Shown here piece after piece: positions 38,809 to 47,378 of a DNA stretch of 64,000 nucleotides. The DNA comes from Nocardia beijingensis NBRC 16342 (GTDB taxonomy: Bacteria > Actinomycetota > Actinomycetes > Mycobacteriales > Mycobacteriaceae), in assembly GCF_001612785.1 (NCBI RefSeq), contig NZ_BDBC01000003.1, positions 62,001 through 126,000 of the forward strand. The letters run 5' to 3'. Each line of letters opens with the position of its first letter. Positions within the stretch are counted from its first letter, which is position 1. The position numbers were made by a program, and so were the translations under genes. Under the pieces are notes generated by a model. That model did no database searches and was not told where the DNA came from. It saw nothing but the letters and a program-made list of their open reading frames with translations.

Positions 38809-39468
38809 CTACAGCAGGGTGACGCGCCCCTCTCGCACCAGCCGGTCCAGAACCGTTCCGGCCAGTTCCTCGACGGTCATGCCGACCAGCAGGTGATCCC
38901 GCCAGGCGCCGTCCACGTCGAGGTAGCGCCGCAGCAGCCCCTCCTCCCGGAAACCGACATTGCGCAATACCGCTTGACTGGCGAGATTCTCGGGCCGGAC
39001 GGTCGCCTCGACCCGATGCAGGCCCACCGGCCCGAAGCAGTGGTCGAGGCCGAGCGCGAGCGCCGCCGTCGCGACGCCTTGCCCGCTGAGATCCTTGGCC
39101 ACCCAATACCCGATCCAGGCCGAACGCAGTGCGCCGCGCACGATATTGCCCACGGTCAACTGCCCGCTGAACGTGCCGTCGACTTCGATCACCAACGGGA
39201 TCATCGCGCCGCGCCTGGCCTCGGCCTTCAGGCTCGACCACAGCGATGGCCAGTTGGACGCGTGGTTGCGCGCCTCCCACGACCCGCGGCCGGTCGGCTC
39301 CCACGGCTCGAGATGCGCTCTGTCCCGCAACCGAATCCGGCTCCAAGCGGCCGCGTCGCGCAAGCGCACCGGACGCAAGGTCACCTGTCCCGCGGCCACC
39401 CGGACCGGACCCAGTCGCGCGGGCCACCCCGGATGCTGTGTGGCCCGGAAGACGTTCATGGCGTCCAC
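38809..39468 (-). CDS. rimJ: GNAT N-acetyltransferase, RimJ/RimL type
   Basis: The 219-residue acetyltransferase has the acetyl-CoA P-loop region LSGQGVATAALALGLDHCF (~130-148; Q/R-x-x-G-x-A) and the C-terminal ENLASQAVLRNVGFREEGLLR that marks the ribosomal-protein N-acetyltransferase group. Members acetylate N-terminal Ala of ribosomal proteins, but targets in actinobacteria are not certain. The gene lies 3 bp after the Glp gene on the same strand and before GlpR, the mycobacterial order. The start is ATG 39468 or 39459. Confidence 0.88.
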   Translation of the reverse strand: MDAMNVFRATQHPGWPARLGPVRVAAGQVTLRPVRLRDAAAWSRIRLRDRAHLEPWEPTGRGSWEARNHASNWPSLWSSLKAEARRGAMIPLVIEVDGTFSGQLTVGNIVRGALRSAWIGYWVAKDLSGQGVATAALALGLDHCFGPVGLHRVEATVRPENLASQAVLRNVGFREEGLLRRYLDVDGAWRDHLLVGMTVEELAGTVLDRLVREGRVTLL

Positions 39469-39471
39469 GTC

Positions 39472-40728
39472 TCAGCCGCGCTGTGCGAGGAAGGCGACCT
39501 GGACTTCGTCACCGGTGCGGATGTCGGTGTCGTCCGGGTCGATCACGATCAAACTGTTGGCCTCGGCGAGCGTGGCGAGCAGGTGCGAGGACGAATTGCC
39601 GTTGCCGAGCGGCTGCACGAGATACTCCCCCGTGGCTTCGTCCCGCATGAGCTGCGCGCGCAGGTAGCCCTTGCGCCCCTCCATGGAACTGATCGGCGTG
39701 ATGGTCCGCGCGCTGATGATCCGGCGCATGGGATGCCTTCGCCCCAAAGCGATCCGGATCAGAGGCCGCACCATCACCTCGAACACCACCAGCGCGCCCA
39801 CCGGGTTCGACGGCAGCAGGAAGGTCGGCACCTCGTCGCGGCCGAGCCGCCCGAAACCCTGCACCGAACCCGGATGCATGGCGACGCGGGTGATCTCGAG
39901 TTCACCGAGCCCTTCCAGCGCCTCCCGGACCTGCTCGGAGGCCCAGCCGCCGACCGCGCCCGCGATGACGACCACCTCCGACCGCACCAACTGCCCCTCG
40001 ACCACGTCGCGCAGCATGCGCGGATCGGAACTGACGATGCCCACGCGGTTGACGTCCGCGCCCGCGTCACGCGCGGCCGCGGCGAGCGCGTAGGAGTTCA
40101 CGTCGTAGACCTGGCCGGGGCCGGGGGTGCGATCGATGTCGATCAGCTCGCCGCCCACGGACAGCACCGACAGCCGAGGACGCGGATGCACCAGCACTTT
40201 GTCCTGACCCACCGCGGCGAGCAGGCCGACCTGCGCGGGGCCGATGATGGTCCCCGCGCGCACCGCCACATCGCCCGGCTGCACGTCGTCACCGATCCGC
40301 CGCACGTAGTCGCCGGAGCGCACCGGCTCGTACACCTTGATCCTGGCCCGCCCGCCGTCGGTGAAATCCAGCGGGAGCACCGCGTCGGCGAGCGTCGGCA
40401 TCGGCGCGCCGGTGTCGACCCGGACGGTCTGGCGTGGTTGCAAGCGAATCGGCTGCCGGGAACCGGCCACCACCTCGCCGACCACAGGAAGGGTCAGGTC
40501 GACGAGTTCGCCTTGTTCGTCCCTGATGTCGGCCCCGGCGGAGGCCACATCGACGCTGCGCACGGCGTAGCCGTCGATGGCGGCCTGGTCGAAGCCGGGC
40601 AGCGGCCGTTCGGTCACGACATCCTCGGCGCACAGCAGGCCCTGGGCCTCGGAGATCGCGACCCGGACCGGCCGGGGCGCGACCGCCGCGGCGGTCACCT
40701 TGATCTGCTGATCCTCAACCGAGCGCAT
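39472..40728 (-). CDS. glp: Gephyrin-like divisome protein Glp (MoeA-like)
   Basis: The 418-residue protein has the MoeA fold: LPGFDQAAIDGYAV (~49-62), TGAPMPTLADAVLP (~123), RRIGDDVQPGD and LPSNPVGALVVFEV. Two MoeA active-site elements are changed. The STGDEL element reads SVGGEL, losing its Asp. The GGVSVGxYD element reads AGAVGGWAS, losing the Ser and Asp. This fits Glp, the moonlighting MoeA relative that links SepF to the divisome in corynebacteria, rather than a molybdenum insertase. ATG 40728 (MRSVEDQQI) is the family start. Neighbours are galU above, rimJ and glpR below. Confidence 0.85.
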   Translation of the reverse strand: MRSVEDQQIKVTAAAVAPRPVRVAISEAQGLLCAEDVVTERPLPGFDQAAIDGYAVRSVDVASAGADIRDEQGELVDLTLPVVGEVVAGSRQPIRLQPRQTVRVDTGAPMPTLADAVLPLDFTDGGRARIKVYEPVRSGDYVRRIGDDVQPGDVAVRAGTIIGPAQVGLLAAVGQDKVLVHPRPRLSVLSVGGELIDIDRTPGPGQVYDVNSYALAAAARDAGADVNRVGIVSSDPRMLRDVVEGQLVRSEVVVIAGAVGGWASEQVREALEGLGELEITRVAMHPGSVQGFGRLGRDEVPTFLLPSNPVGALVVFEVMVRPLIRIALGRRHPMRRIISARTITPISSMEGRKGYLRAQLMRDEATGEYLVQPLGNGNSSSHLLATLAEANSLIVIDPDDTDIRTGDEVQVAFLAQRG

Positions 40729-40876
40729 CCAGCCCTTCCTGATCCTCTCCGCACTCCATCCGACTCGCCCGCACGGGCGCGCGATCCCGCCGCGGCGCAA
40801 GCGCATTCGCGCGCACCGCGGTGAACCATCATTCGTACCCGACGGTCCACTCCCGGCGAAACCCCGGCCGGGTCCG

Positions 40877-41839
40877 TCAGTCGCCGGTGGTCAGCTGCGG
40901 ATCCCAGTCCGGGCTCAGTCGGTGCTGCAACCACTCCCGCAGAGCGGGGCCGTATTCCTCTCGTTCCAGTGCGAAATCGACCGCAGCACGAAGATAACCG
41001 CCCGGGTTGCCCAAATCGTGGCGCGACCCACGGTGCACCACCACATGAACCGGATGGCCTTCGGCGATCAGCAGCGCGATGGCGTCGGTGAGTTGCAATT
41101 CGCCGCCCGCGCCGGGCTCGATGCGGCGCAGCGCGTCGAAGATCGCGCGATCGAGCAGGTACCGGCCCGCGGCGGCGAACGTCGACGGCGCGTCGGCGAG
41201 CGCGGGCTTCTCCACCATCCCCTTGACCCGCAGGACATTCGGGTTCACCGCGTCGGGCACCGGCGCGACGTCGAACACGCCGTACGCGCTGACCTCGTCC
41301 TTGGGGACGTCGATGGCGCACAGCACGGTTCCGCCGCGCTTGCGGCGCACCCGGCACATCACGTCGAGCACGCCGCGGGGCAGCACGAGGTCGTCGGGAA
41401 GCAGGACGGCGATGACGTCCTCGTCGTCGTCGAGCGCCTGCTCGGCCTGGGCCACGGCGTGACCGAGCCCCAGCGGCTCCTCCTGCACCACCGAGGTGAC
41501 ATCGAGCAGCCCCGGCGCCTTGCGCACCTTCTCCAGCAGCTTGAACTTGCCGCGCTCCTCCAGCGTGCTCTCCAGCACCAGGTCCTCGACGAAGTGCGCG
41601 ACCACGCCGTCCTTGCCGGGTGAGGTGACGATCACCAGCCGCTCGGCGCCGGAGCCCGCCGCCTCGGCGGCGACCAGCTCGATGCCGGGCGTGTCCACCA
41701 CGGGAAGAAGTTCCTTGGGCACCGTCTTGGTCGCGGGCAGGAACCGCGTTCCGAGCCCGGCCGCGGGCACCACGGCCGTGCGGAAGCACGAGACCTCCGC
41801 GGCGTCACCGGGCTGTCCGGCCTTTGCTGTCATACGCAT
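40877..41839 (-). CDS. galU: UTP--glucose-1-phosphate uridylyltransferase
   Basis: GalU makes UDP-glucose, the donor for trehalose, glycogen and envelope polysaccharides. The 320-residue protein has the nucleotide-binding AAGLGTRFLPATKTVPKELL (~26-45), QEEPLGLGHAV (~119), VLLPDDLVL (~142) and VEKPALADAPS (~203). The ATG at 41839 is the first in the frame; ATG 41833 is also possible. It is divergent from the FTHF cyclo-ligase gene with ~60 bp between. Confidence 0.94.
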   Translation of the reverse strand: MRMTAKAGQPGDAAEVSCFRTAVVPAAGLGTRFLPATKTVPKELLPVVDTPGIELVAAEAAGSGAERLVIVTSPGKDGVVAHFVEDLVLESTLEERGKFKLLEKVRKAPGLLDVTSVVQEEPLGLGHAVAQAEQALDDDEDVIAVLLPDDLVLPRGVLDVMCRVRRKRGGTVLCAIDVPKDEVSAYGVFDVAPVPDAVNPNVLRVKGMVEKPALADAPSTFAAAGRYLLDRAIFDALRRIEPGAGGELQLTDAIALLIAEGHPVHVVVHRGSRHDLGNPGGYLRAAVDFALEREEYGPALREWLQHRLSPDWDPQLTTGD

Positions 41840-41899
41840 ACCCTATCCATCCATCACGCCGCCGGATCGGCGTCGCCGACCCGGTCCCGGGGTGAGCCT

Positions 41900-42508
41900 A
41901 TGGTGATCACTGTGAACATGCCCGGCGAGCGCGATAAACATGCATGGCGCACGGAACTACTCGCCCGCCGAGCTGTGATGCCTGCCACTGAGCGCGAAAA
42001 GGAGGCCTTCGCCCTGGCCACGACGGTCAGCGCGATGGGAGTTCGCGGCTGGGTCTGCGCGTATGTGCCGGTGGCGGGTGAACCGGGCTCCACCGCGATG
42101 CTGGACGCACTGCGCGGCGGTGGCGCGCGGGTGCTCGTTCCGGTCACGGGGCCGCCGGGACCGCTGAGCTGGGCCGAGTACACCGGCGCCGACGCCACGC
42201 GCCGGGCCCGCTACGGATTGCTGGAACCCACCGGCGCGGTGCTGCCCCCGGCGACGATCACCCGCGCCGACCTGATCCTCGTCCCGGCTCTCGCGGTCGA
42301 TCTGCGCGGTGTGCGGCTCGGCCGCGGCGCCGGTTACTACGACCGCACGTTGCCCGCCGCGCGGCCGGATGCGCGCTTGGTGGCGGTGGTCCGGGACGAT
42401 GAACTGGTCGACCGGCTGCCGGAGGAACCGCACGACCTGCGCATGGGCTGGGCCCTCACGCCGCGCGGCGGACTGCGCCGACTGGGCGACGATTACCCTG
42501 GGGAATGA
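41900..42508 (+). CDS. 5-formyltetrahydrofolate cyclo-ligase
   Basis: This enzyme converts 5-formyl-THF to 5,10-methenyl-THF with ATP. The 202-residue protein starts MVITVNMPGERDKHAWRTEL and has the family signatures LVPALAVDLRGVRLGRGAGYYDR (the GRGxGYYDR loop) at ~133-150 and VVRDDELVDRLPEEPHD near the end. It is divergent from galU, as in mycobacteria, and starts an operon-like run with the FmdB gene. Confidence 0.92.
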   Translation: MVITVNMPGERDKHAWRTELLARRAVMPATEREKEAFALATTVSAMGVRGWVCAYVPVAGEPGSTAMLDALRGGGARVLVPVTGPPGPLSWAEYTGADATRRARYGLLEPTGAVLPPATITRADLILVPALAVDLRGVRLGRGAGYYDRTLPAARPDARLVAVVRDDELVDRLPEEPHDLRMGWALTPRGGLRRLGDDYPGE

Positions 42509-42577
42509 AACACCGATTGGCGGTGTTGGCACTGTCGGCTGTAGAGTGCCAGATCGACGAACACCGCGGAGGATCCT

Positions 42578-42880
42578 GTGCCTACTTACTCGTATGCGTG
42601 CACCCAGTGTGACAACCGCTTCGACATCGTTCAGTCGTTCACCGACGAAGCGCTGACCGTGTGCTCGGAGTGCTCGGGGAAGCTGCGCAAGCTGTTCAAC
42701 TCGGTCGGCATCGTGTTCAAGGGCAGCGGTTTCTACCGCACCGACAGCCGCGGTGGCTCCTCCACCGCCAGCGAGCCGGCCAAGTCCGACAGCGGCTCGA
42801 GTTCGTCGTCGTCCTCCACGTCCGACTCCGGCTCGTCGAGCGGGTCGACCGCGTCCACCAGCACGGCCGTAGCCAGCTGA
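42578..42880 (+). CDS. ruc: FmdB-type zinc ribbon protein (Ruc-like redox-regulated chaperone)
   Basis: The 100-residue protein has an N-terminal zinc ribbon MPTYSYACTQCDNRFDIVQS with CTQC (~8-11) and CSEC (~29-32). A disordered tail of Ser/Gly/Thr from ~60 follows (SSSSSSSTSDSGSSSG). This is the layout of M. tuberculosis Rv0991c (Ruc), a redox-regulated chaperone with a disordered C-terminus activated by oxidation. The GTG at 42578 follows GCGGAGGA. It is downstream of the FTHF gene, as Rv0991c/Rv0992c. Confidence 0.85.
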   Translation: MPTYSYACTQCDNRFDIVQSFTDEALTVCSECSGKLRKLFNSVGIVFKGSGFYRTDSRGGSSTASEPAKSDSGSSSSSSSTSDSGSSSGSTASTSTAVAS

Positions 42881-42967
42881 TTCGACGGTTCTCCACAGCC
42901 GGTCACCGATCCACAACCCACCGTGATCGGGGCCGGGCGAGCGCGAGTCCGGCCATAGGCTGCGGCC

Positions 42968-43633
42968 ATGACTCGCGCACTCGCCGATCTCGGCCGCGGC
43001 GGCTGGAATCCCGCCGGGTGGCAGCGCCCGACCTGGGCCGACGCCGTCCTCCTCCGACGACTGCTCGCCGCCGCTCTCACCGCCCTCGCGGCGTTCCTCT
43101 TCCTTCGTGGCGATCCCGGCGCCGAACGCACGCCGGTGCTCGTCGCGGCACGTGATCTCGCGCCTGGACGACTCCTCGAGGCGGGTGACCTGCACGCCGC
43201 CCCGCGCGCAGCGGGCACGCTACCCGCCGGCGCCGTCACCGACCCCGCCGCGCTCGTCGGTGCGACGCTGGCCGGCGCGATGCGCCGCGGCGAGGTGTTC
43301 ACCGACCTGCGCGTCGTCGGCCCGCGGCTGGCCGCGGCGGCGGCCGGCGCCCGCGAGGCGCGTATCGTGCCGGTCCGCCTCGCCGACACCGCGGTCGCCG
43401 ACATCCTGCGCCCCGGCGATCGCGTCGACGTGATCGGCGCCGAAGACATGGGCGGCGCGGGCACCCGGCCGGCCCGCACCCTCGCCACCGACGCCGCGGT
43501 CGTCCTCGTCTCCGGCGCGGGAACCGGCCGGACAGCCACGGAAAGAGTGGTCTTGGTCGCGATGGACGCCGAGCACGCCACCGCCGTGGCGGGCGCGTCG
43601 CTGCGCACCGCGCTCACCGTCGTCTTCCACTGA
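42968..43633 (+). CDS. SAF domain protein (CpaB/RcpC-like)
   Basis: The 221-residue protein has one membrane anchor (~30-48, LRRLLAAALTALAAFLFL) and then an SAF domain with TPVLVAARDLAPGRLLEAGDL (~57-77), typical of the N-terminal part of CpaB and flagellar basal-body chaperones. A second beta domain follows (RIVPVRLADTAVADILRPGD, then a DVIGAED motif). No pilus genes are adjacent, so a pilus role is not supported. The start is ATG 42968. Confidence 0.78.
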   Translation: MTRALADLGRGGWNPAGWQRPTWADAVLLRRLLAAALTALAAFLFLRGDPGAERTPVLVAARDLAPGRLLEAGDLHAAPRAAGTLPAGAVTDPAALVGATLAGAMRRGEVFTDLRVVGPRLAAAAAGAREARIVPVRLADTAVADILRPGDRVDVIGAEDMGGAGTRPARTLATDAAVVLVSGAGTGRTATERVVLVAMDAEHATAVAGASLRTALTVVFH

Positions 43634-43750
43634 CCCGCCGATCATGCTTCGCCGAATATCCGCCGGTGGCTCATTACCATCGGGCCTACCGGCGCGCGGG
43701 TATCGCCGAGCACGACTGCCCTGCTCCACGAAAAAGAGGAGACACCGGCC

Positions 43751-44155
43751 ATGCTCAAAGAGTTCAGAGATTTTCTCTTCCGCGGGAACGTGATCGACCT
43801 CGCGGTCGCCGTGGTCATCGGCACGGCGTTCGTCGCGATCATCACCGCGATCTCCAACGGCATCATCACTCCGCTGCTCGCCGTCATCGGCGGTCCGGGC
43901 GACATCGGCCTGGGTTTCCGGTTGGTCGCCGACAAACCGGCGACCTTCGTTCAGGTCGGTCCCATCATCACGGCCGTGATCAATTTCCTGATCATCGCCA
44001 CGGTGCTGTTCTTCGTGCTCGTGCTGCCCGCCGCGCGCTTGAAGAAGCGCTTCCGGCCCGACGACACCACGCTCACCGATTCGGAGGTGCTGATCCAGAT
44101 CCGCGATCTGCTCGCCGAGGGCCGGACCAGCTCCGGCGGGCGGCACGAATTCTGA
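43751..44155 (+). CDS. mscL: Large-conductance mechanosensitive channel
   Basis: MscL opens under membrane tension to release solutes after hypo-osmotic shock. The 134-residue protein begins MLKEFRDFLFRGNVIDLAVA, with TM1 containing VVIGTAFVAIITAISNGIITPL and TM2 FLIIATVLFFVLVLPAARL, then a basic LKKRF and a C-terminal helix ending LAEGRTSS. ATG 43751 follows AGAGGAG. In M. tuberculosis mscL abuts moaB2; here the porin block lies between them. Confidence 0.95.
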   Translation: MLKEFRDFLFRGNVIDLAVAVVIGTAFVAIITAISNGIITPLLAVIGGPGDIGLGFRLVADKPATFVQVGPIITAVINFLIIATVLFFVLVLPAARLKKRFRPDDTTLTDSEVLIQIRDLLAEGRTSSGGRHEF

Positions 44156-44176
44156 ATCGCACCGTGGCGCGCGCGA

Positions 44177-44203
44177 AACGGGCCCGTCGGTGACGGGCCC
44201 GTT
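44177..44203. terminator. Bidirectional terminator between mscL and porin gene
   Basis: AACGGGCCCGTC (44177-44188) and GACGGGCCCGTT (44192-44203) form a perfect 12-bp stem with a 3-base loop between converging mscL and the last porin gene. Confidence 0.8.
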
Positions 44204-44229
44204 CGCGTGGTCGCGTGTGGATGCGGCGC

Positions 44230-44901
44230 TCAGCCGAGGCTGAAAGGCTGTCCCCACAACGTCACCCACGTGATGACATTGTCGGTTTCCACCTCGACAC
44301 TGACGAAGGCCCGCGCCTGGGCATAACCCGCGCAACCGTTGAGACCGATGGTCTCGTCGGCCCACGTCACCGAACCGCTGGTGCCCTTGAAGGCATTGCG
44401 AGTCTTGTGCGTCTCGTTGCCGAAATCGTCGGCCTGCTCCAGATCGAGCACGTAGAACGACTTCGCCTGGCCGGGGCCGAGCGAGAGGTTGCCGCCGGAG
44501 TTGGCGCCAACGCCACCGGTGACGTTCTGGCCGTCGCTCCAGTCGACATTGCCGTCAACACCGCCGGTGGCACCGCCACCGGCGATGTTCACCTGGCAGC
44601 CGACGGTGTAACCCGGGAAGATCTTGCCCCCGGCCGCGCCGGAGAGCTCGACCTGCGCGCTACCGGAGACCCACGCGTTGCGATGCAGCGGTGTAGCGCC
44701 CATGGACGGACTGATATTGGCCGACTCGCCGACCAGACGAATGGTCACGACGGTGCCATCGGACAGCGTCTTGGTGAGTTCCCCGCCCGGCAGCGGGACG
44801 AAGGTGTCGGCGTTCGCCGCACCCGTCGAGAGCAGACCTACCGCGATGGCCGCGGACGCGCACAGCCCGGCCGCGCGCGCAGGCATTTTACGATCGAACA
44901 T
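44230..44901 (-). CDS. MspA family porin, type A, distal copy
   Basis: The 223-residue outer-membrane porin begins with a Sec signal peptide (ASAAIAVGLLSTGAANA, cleavage after NA-D). Mature residues carry ADTFVPLPGGELTKTL, GCQVNIAGGG and WVTLWGQPFSLG. The protein is the second gene of the distal cassette (order B then A). Mature sequence differs from the other A copy (45966-46637) at only four residues (S/N, F/Y, K/R, A/S), whereas the signal peptides differ strongly. MspA family members form cation-selective channels in the mycolate outer membrane. In Nocardia two different subunits have been reported to assemble together. Confidence 0.9.
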   Translation of the reverse strand: MFDRKMPARAAGLCASAAIAVGLLSTGAANADTFVPLPGGELTKTLSDGTVVTIRLVGESANISPSMGATPLHRNAWVSGSAQVELSGAAGGKIFPGYTVGCQVNIAGGGATGGVDGNVDWSDGQNVTGGVGANSGGNLSLGPGQAKSFYVLDLEQADDFGNETHKTRNAFKGTSGSVTWADETIGLNGCAGYAQARAFVSVEVETDNVITWVTLWGQPFSLG

Positions 44902-44967
44902 GACGGTAATTCCCCTAATGAATCGAGTTCGCTTCAGCGAAAAGAGATTTGACTGATCCGACCGACG

Positions 44968-45642
44968 TCAGCCGATGCTGAACGGCATGCCGTAGAGGCT
45001 GGTCTTCGAGTAGTGATCGCCGATGATCTCGACAACCGTGTACGAACGCGCCTGCGCGTAACCCGCGCAGCCCTGGATCTGAATCTCGGCATCCTGATAC
45101 TCCACCGAGTACACACCCGGCTTCAGAATGTCCTTGTAATCGATCTGAACGAACTTGACCTCGCCGGGCCCGAGATTGATGCCGATCGAACCACCGGCGC
45201 TGGCGCCCTCTAGGTTCACACTGCCCGACACACCAGCGGAAATCGCGTCGTCGGCGATGCTGACCTGGCAACCGACGATGTAACCGGTGCTCAACTGCGA
45301 GGCACCGTGGGTGGACGAATTATTCGTTCCCGGATTCCCGGAGGGACCGTTGTTCGGCCCGACCGTTCCCTCGGGAGTGACGGCGACATCGGCGATGGCG
45401 TTCCCCGAAACCCACACGACACGGCCGGCACCGTTCGCGGCAAGGGATGGGGAGATCAGGGCGCGTTCCCCCGTGCGGGAGATATTCACCCCGGGGCCTG
45501 CCCTGTGACCGTCCGGCAACGGCACGAAGACATCGGCATCGGCAGCGCCGGTCGACAACAGACCGGTGGCTACGGCCGCCACAGCGGCGGCGCCCGCGAC
45601 GCGGACGCCTCGAGACAGACCGTTGATGCGGTACTTGCTCAT
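44968..45642 (-). CDS. MspA family porin, type B, distal copy
   Basis: The 224-residue product has a signal peptide (VAGAAAVAAVATGLLSTGAA). The mature protein begins DADVFVPLPDGHRAGPG and has GCQVSIADDAISAGVS, FVQIDYKDILKPGVYSVEY and YGMPFSIG at the end. ATG 45642 (MSKYRING) follows GAGGA; ATG 45654 lies upstream. It differs from the other B copy (46704-47378) at about 13 mature residues, mostly in the first third. Type A and B subunits are clearly distinct, and the two lie 66 bp apart. Confidence 0.9.
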   Translation of the reverse strand: MSKYRINGLSRGVRVAGAAAVAAVATGLLSTGAADADVFVPLPDGHRAGPGVNISRTGERALISPSLAANGAGRVVWVSGNAIADVAVTPEGTVGPNNGPSGNPGTNNSSTHGASQLSTGYIVGCQVSIADDAISAGVSGSVNLEGASAGGSIGINLGPGEVKFVQIDYKDILKPGVYSVEYQDAEIQIQGCAGYAQARSYTVVEIIGDHYSKTSLYGMPFSIG

Positions 45643-45896
45643 GTTTTTCCTCATCAGGTTGCATCCGCCCGCCCCAGGGTGTCGAGGCGGACGTGTCCCT
45701 CCAAAGCCGACGGCGCGCGGTGGAATGGGTTGTCCACCAGACGTTCCGCCGACCATCGCGTCATCGAGCGATCTCGGACGAAACAATGCTATTCGGTATC
45801 AACCAGACTTTTCCGGAAATTCGGGCAATTCGTCTCGGTAAGCAACTGATCCGACTAAGATCACACAGCCCTCTGCGGCACAAATGAATTCATGAC

Positions 45897-45931
45897 GAAA
45901 TGGACCCACCGCGATGCGGAGGATCCATTTC
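45897..45931 (-). terminator. Hairpin terminator behind the proximal porin cassette
   Basis: GAAATGGA (45897-45904) pairs with TCCATTTC (45924-45931), with an inner CCGC/GCGG stem around GAT. It follows the A gene at 45966 on the minus strand, separating the two cassettes. Confidence 0.65.
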
Positions 45932-45965
45932 ATCAGTGTCTACAGGCTTTTCACCCGCCGTTCAT

Positions 45966-46637
45966 TCAGCCGAGGCTGAATGGCTGTCCCCACAACGTCA
46001 CCCAGGTGATGACATTGTCGGTCTCCACCTCGACACTCACGAAGGCGCGCGCCTGGGCATAACCCGCGCAGCCGTTCAGGCCGATGGTCTCATCCGACCA
46101 CGTCACCGAACCGCTGGTGCCCCGGAAGGCATTACGAGTCTTGTGGGTCTCGTTGCCGTAGTCGTCGGCCTGCTCCAGATCCAGCACATAGAACGACTTC
46201 GCCTGGCCGGGGCCCAACGACAGATTGCCGCCGGAGTTCGCGCCCACGCCACCGGTAACGTTCTGGCCGTCGCTCCAGTCGACATTGCCGTCCACACCAC
46301 CAGTCGCACCGCCACCGGCGATGTTCACCTGGCAGCCGACGGTGTAACCCGGGAAAATCTTGCCCCCGGCCGCGCCGGAGAGCTCGACCTGCGCGCTACC
46401 GGACACCCACGCGTTGCGGTGCAAGGGCGTAGCGCCCATGGAGGGGTTGATGTTGGCCGACTCGCCGACCAAGCGAATGGTGACAACGGTGCCATCGGAC
46501 AGCGTCTTGGTGAGTTCCCCGCCCGGCAGCGGGACGAAGGTGTCGGCGTTGGCCGCACCGGTGGAGAACAGGCCCATGGCGATGGTGGCAGCGGCGCCGA
46601 CACCGGCCATCCGCGCCAGGTTCTTACGGTTGATCAT
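45966..46637 (-). CDS. MspA family porin, type A, proximal copy
   Basis: The 223-residue MspA-type porin has signal peptide MINRKNLARMAGVGAAATIA, a GAANADTFVPLPGG start of mature chain, GVDGNVDWSDGQNVTGGVG and the terminal WVTLWGQPFSLG. It differs from the distal A copy by four residues after the signal peptide. It is downstream of its type B partner by 66 bp, and followed by a terminator hairpin. By analogy with the heteromeric porins of Nocardia, it should assemble with the B protein. Confidence 0.9.
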   Translation of the reverse strand: MINRKNLARMAGVGAAATIAMGLFSTGAANADTFVPLPGGELTKTLSDGTVVTIRLVGESANINPSMGATPLHRNAWVSGSAQVELSGAAGGKIFPGYTVGCQVNIAGGGATGGVDGNVDWSDGQNVTGGVGANSGGNLSLGPGQAKSFYVLDLEQADDYGNETHKTRNAFRGTSGSVTWSDETIGLNGCAGYAQARAFVSVEVETDNVITWVTLWGQPFSLG

Positions 46638-46703
46638 GGTTGATATCCCTCGAGGGTTGAGTCCGCTTCAGCGGGAGGATGGTTCGTTTGGTTTCGACGG
46701 ACG

Positions 46704-47378
46704 TCAGCCGATGCTGAACGGCATCCCGTAGAGGCTGGTCTTCGAGTAGTGATCACCGATGATCTCGACAACCGTGTACGAACGCGCCTGCGCGTAACCC
46801 GCGCAGCCCTGAACCTGGATCTCGGCATCCTGGTACTCGACGGAGTACACCCCGGGCTTGAGGATGTCTTTGTAATCGATCTGAACGAACTTGACTTCAC
46901 CCGGGCCCAGGTTGATACCGATCGAACCACCCGCGCTCGCGCCGCTGAGATTCACACTCCCCGACACACCCGCGGAAATCGCGTCATCGGCGATGCTGAC
47001 CTGGCAACCGACGATGTAACCGGTGCTCAACTGCGACGCGCCGTGCGTCGAGGAGTTGTTGGTTCCGGGGTTGCCCGCGGGGCCGTTGTTGGGGCCGACG
47101 GTGCCTTCCGGCGTCTCGGTGACATCGGCAACCGCGTTGCCCGACACCCAGACCACGCGCCCTGCGCCGTTGGCAGCCAGCGACGGCGAAATCAAGGCCC
47201 GCTCTCCGTTCCGGGTGATCGTCACGCCCGGCCCTACCTTCTGGCCGTCCGGCAACGGCACGAAGGTATCGGCATTGGCGGCACCGGTCGAAAGCAGGCC
47301 CATGGCAACAGCCGCGGCAGCGCCGACGCCCGCGACGCGGGCACCGCGGCGCAGACCTTTGGTGCGGTTCTCGCTCAT
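46704..47378 (-). CDS. MspA family porin, type B, proximal copy
   Basis: The 224-residue porin starts MSENRTKGLRRGARVAG at ATG 47378 after GAGGGGAAGT. Signal peptide cleavage is likely after GAANA. The mature chain is DTFVPLPDGQKVGPGVTIT at its start. It is the first gene of the four-porin run, with a ~700-bp upstream region that contains no gene, probably a long regulatory leader. The alternative ATG 47399 is further upstream. Confidence 0.9.
   Translation of the reverse strand: MSENRTKGLRRGARVAGVGAAAAVAMGLLSTGAANADTFVPLPDGQKVGPGVTITRNGERALISPSLAANGAGRVVWVSGNAVADVTETPEGTVGPNNGPAGNPGTNNSSTHGASQLSTGYIVGCQVSIADDAISAGVSGSVNLSGASAGGSIGINLGPGEVKFVQIDYKDILKPGVYSVEYQDAEIQVQGCAGYAQARSYTVVEIIGDHYSKTSLYGMPFSIG

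Larger units (their letters stand above)
44230..47378 (-). repeat. Tandem duplication of a two-gene porin cassette (B-A, B-A)
   Basis: The gene order on the minus strand is B1 (46704-47378), A1 (45966-46637), B2 (44968-45642), A2 (44230-44901). The repeat distance is 1,736 bp. Both junctions show the same 66-bp B-A spacing. A copies match almost completely after the signal peptide; B copies less so, with changes near the N-terminus. Confidence 0.93.

Noticed and set aside
44230..47378. Porin duplication flanked by transposon ends
   Set aside because: I see no terminal inverted repeats or transposase; tandem duplication by recombination is enough.
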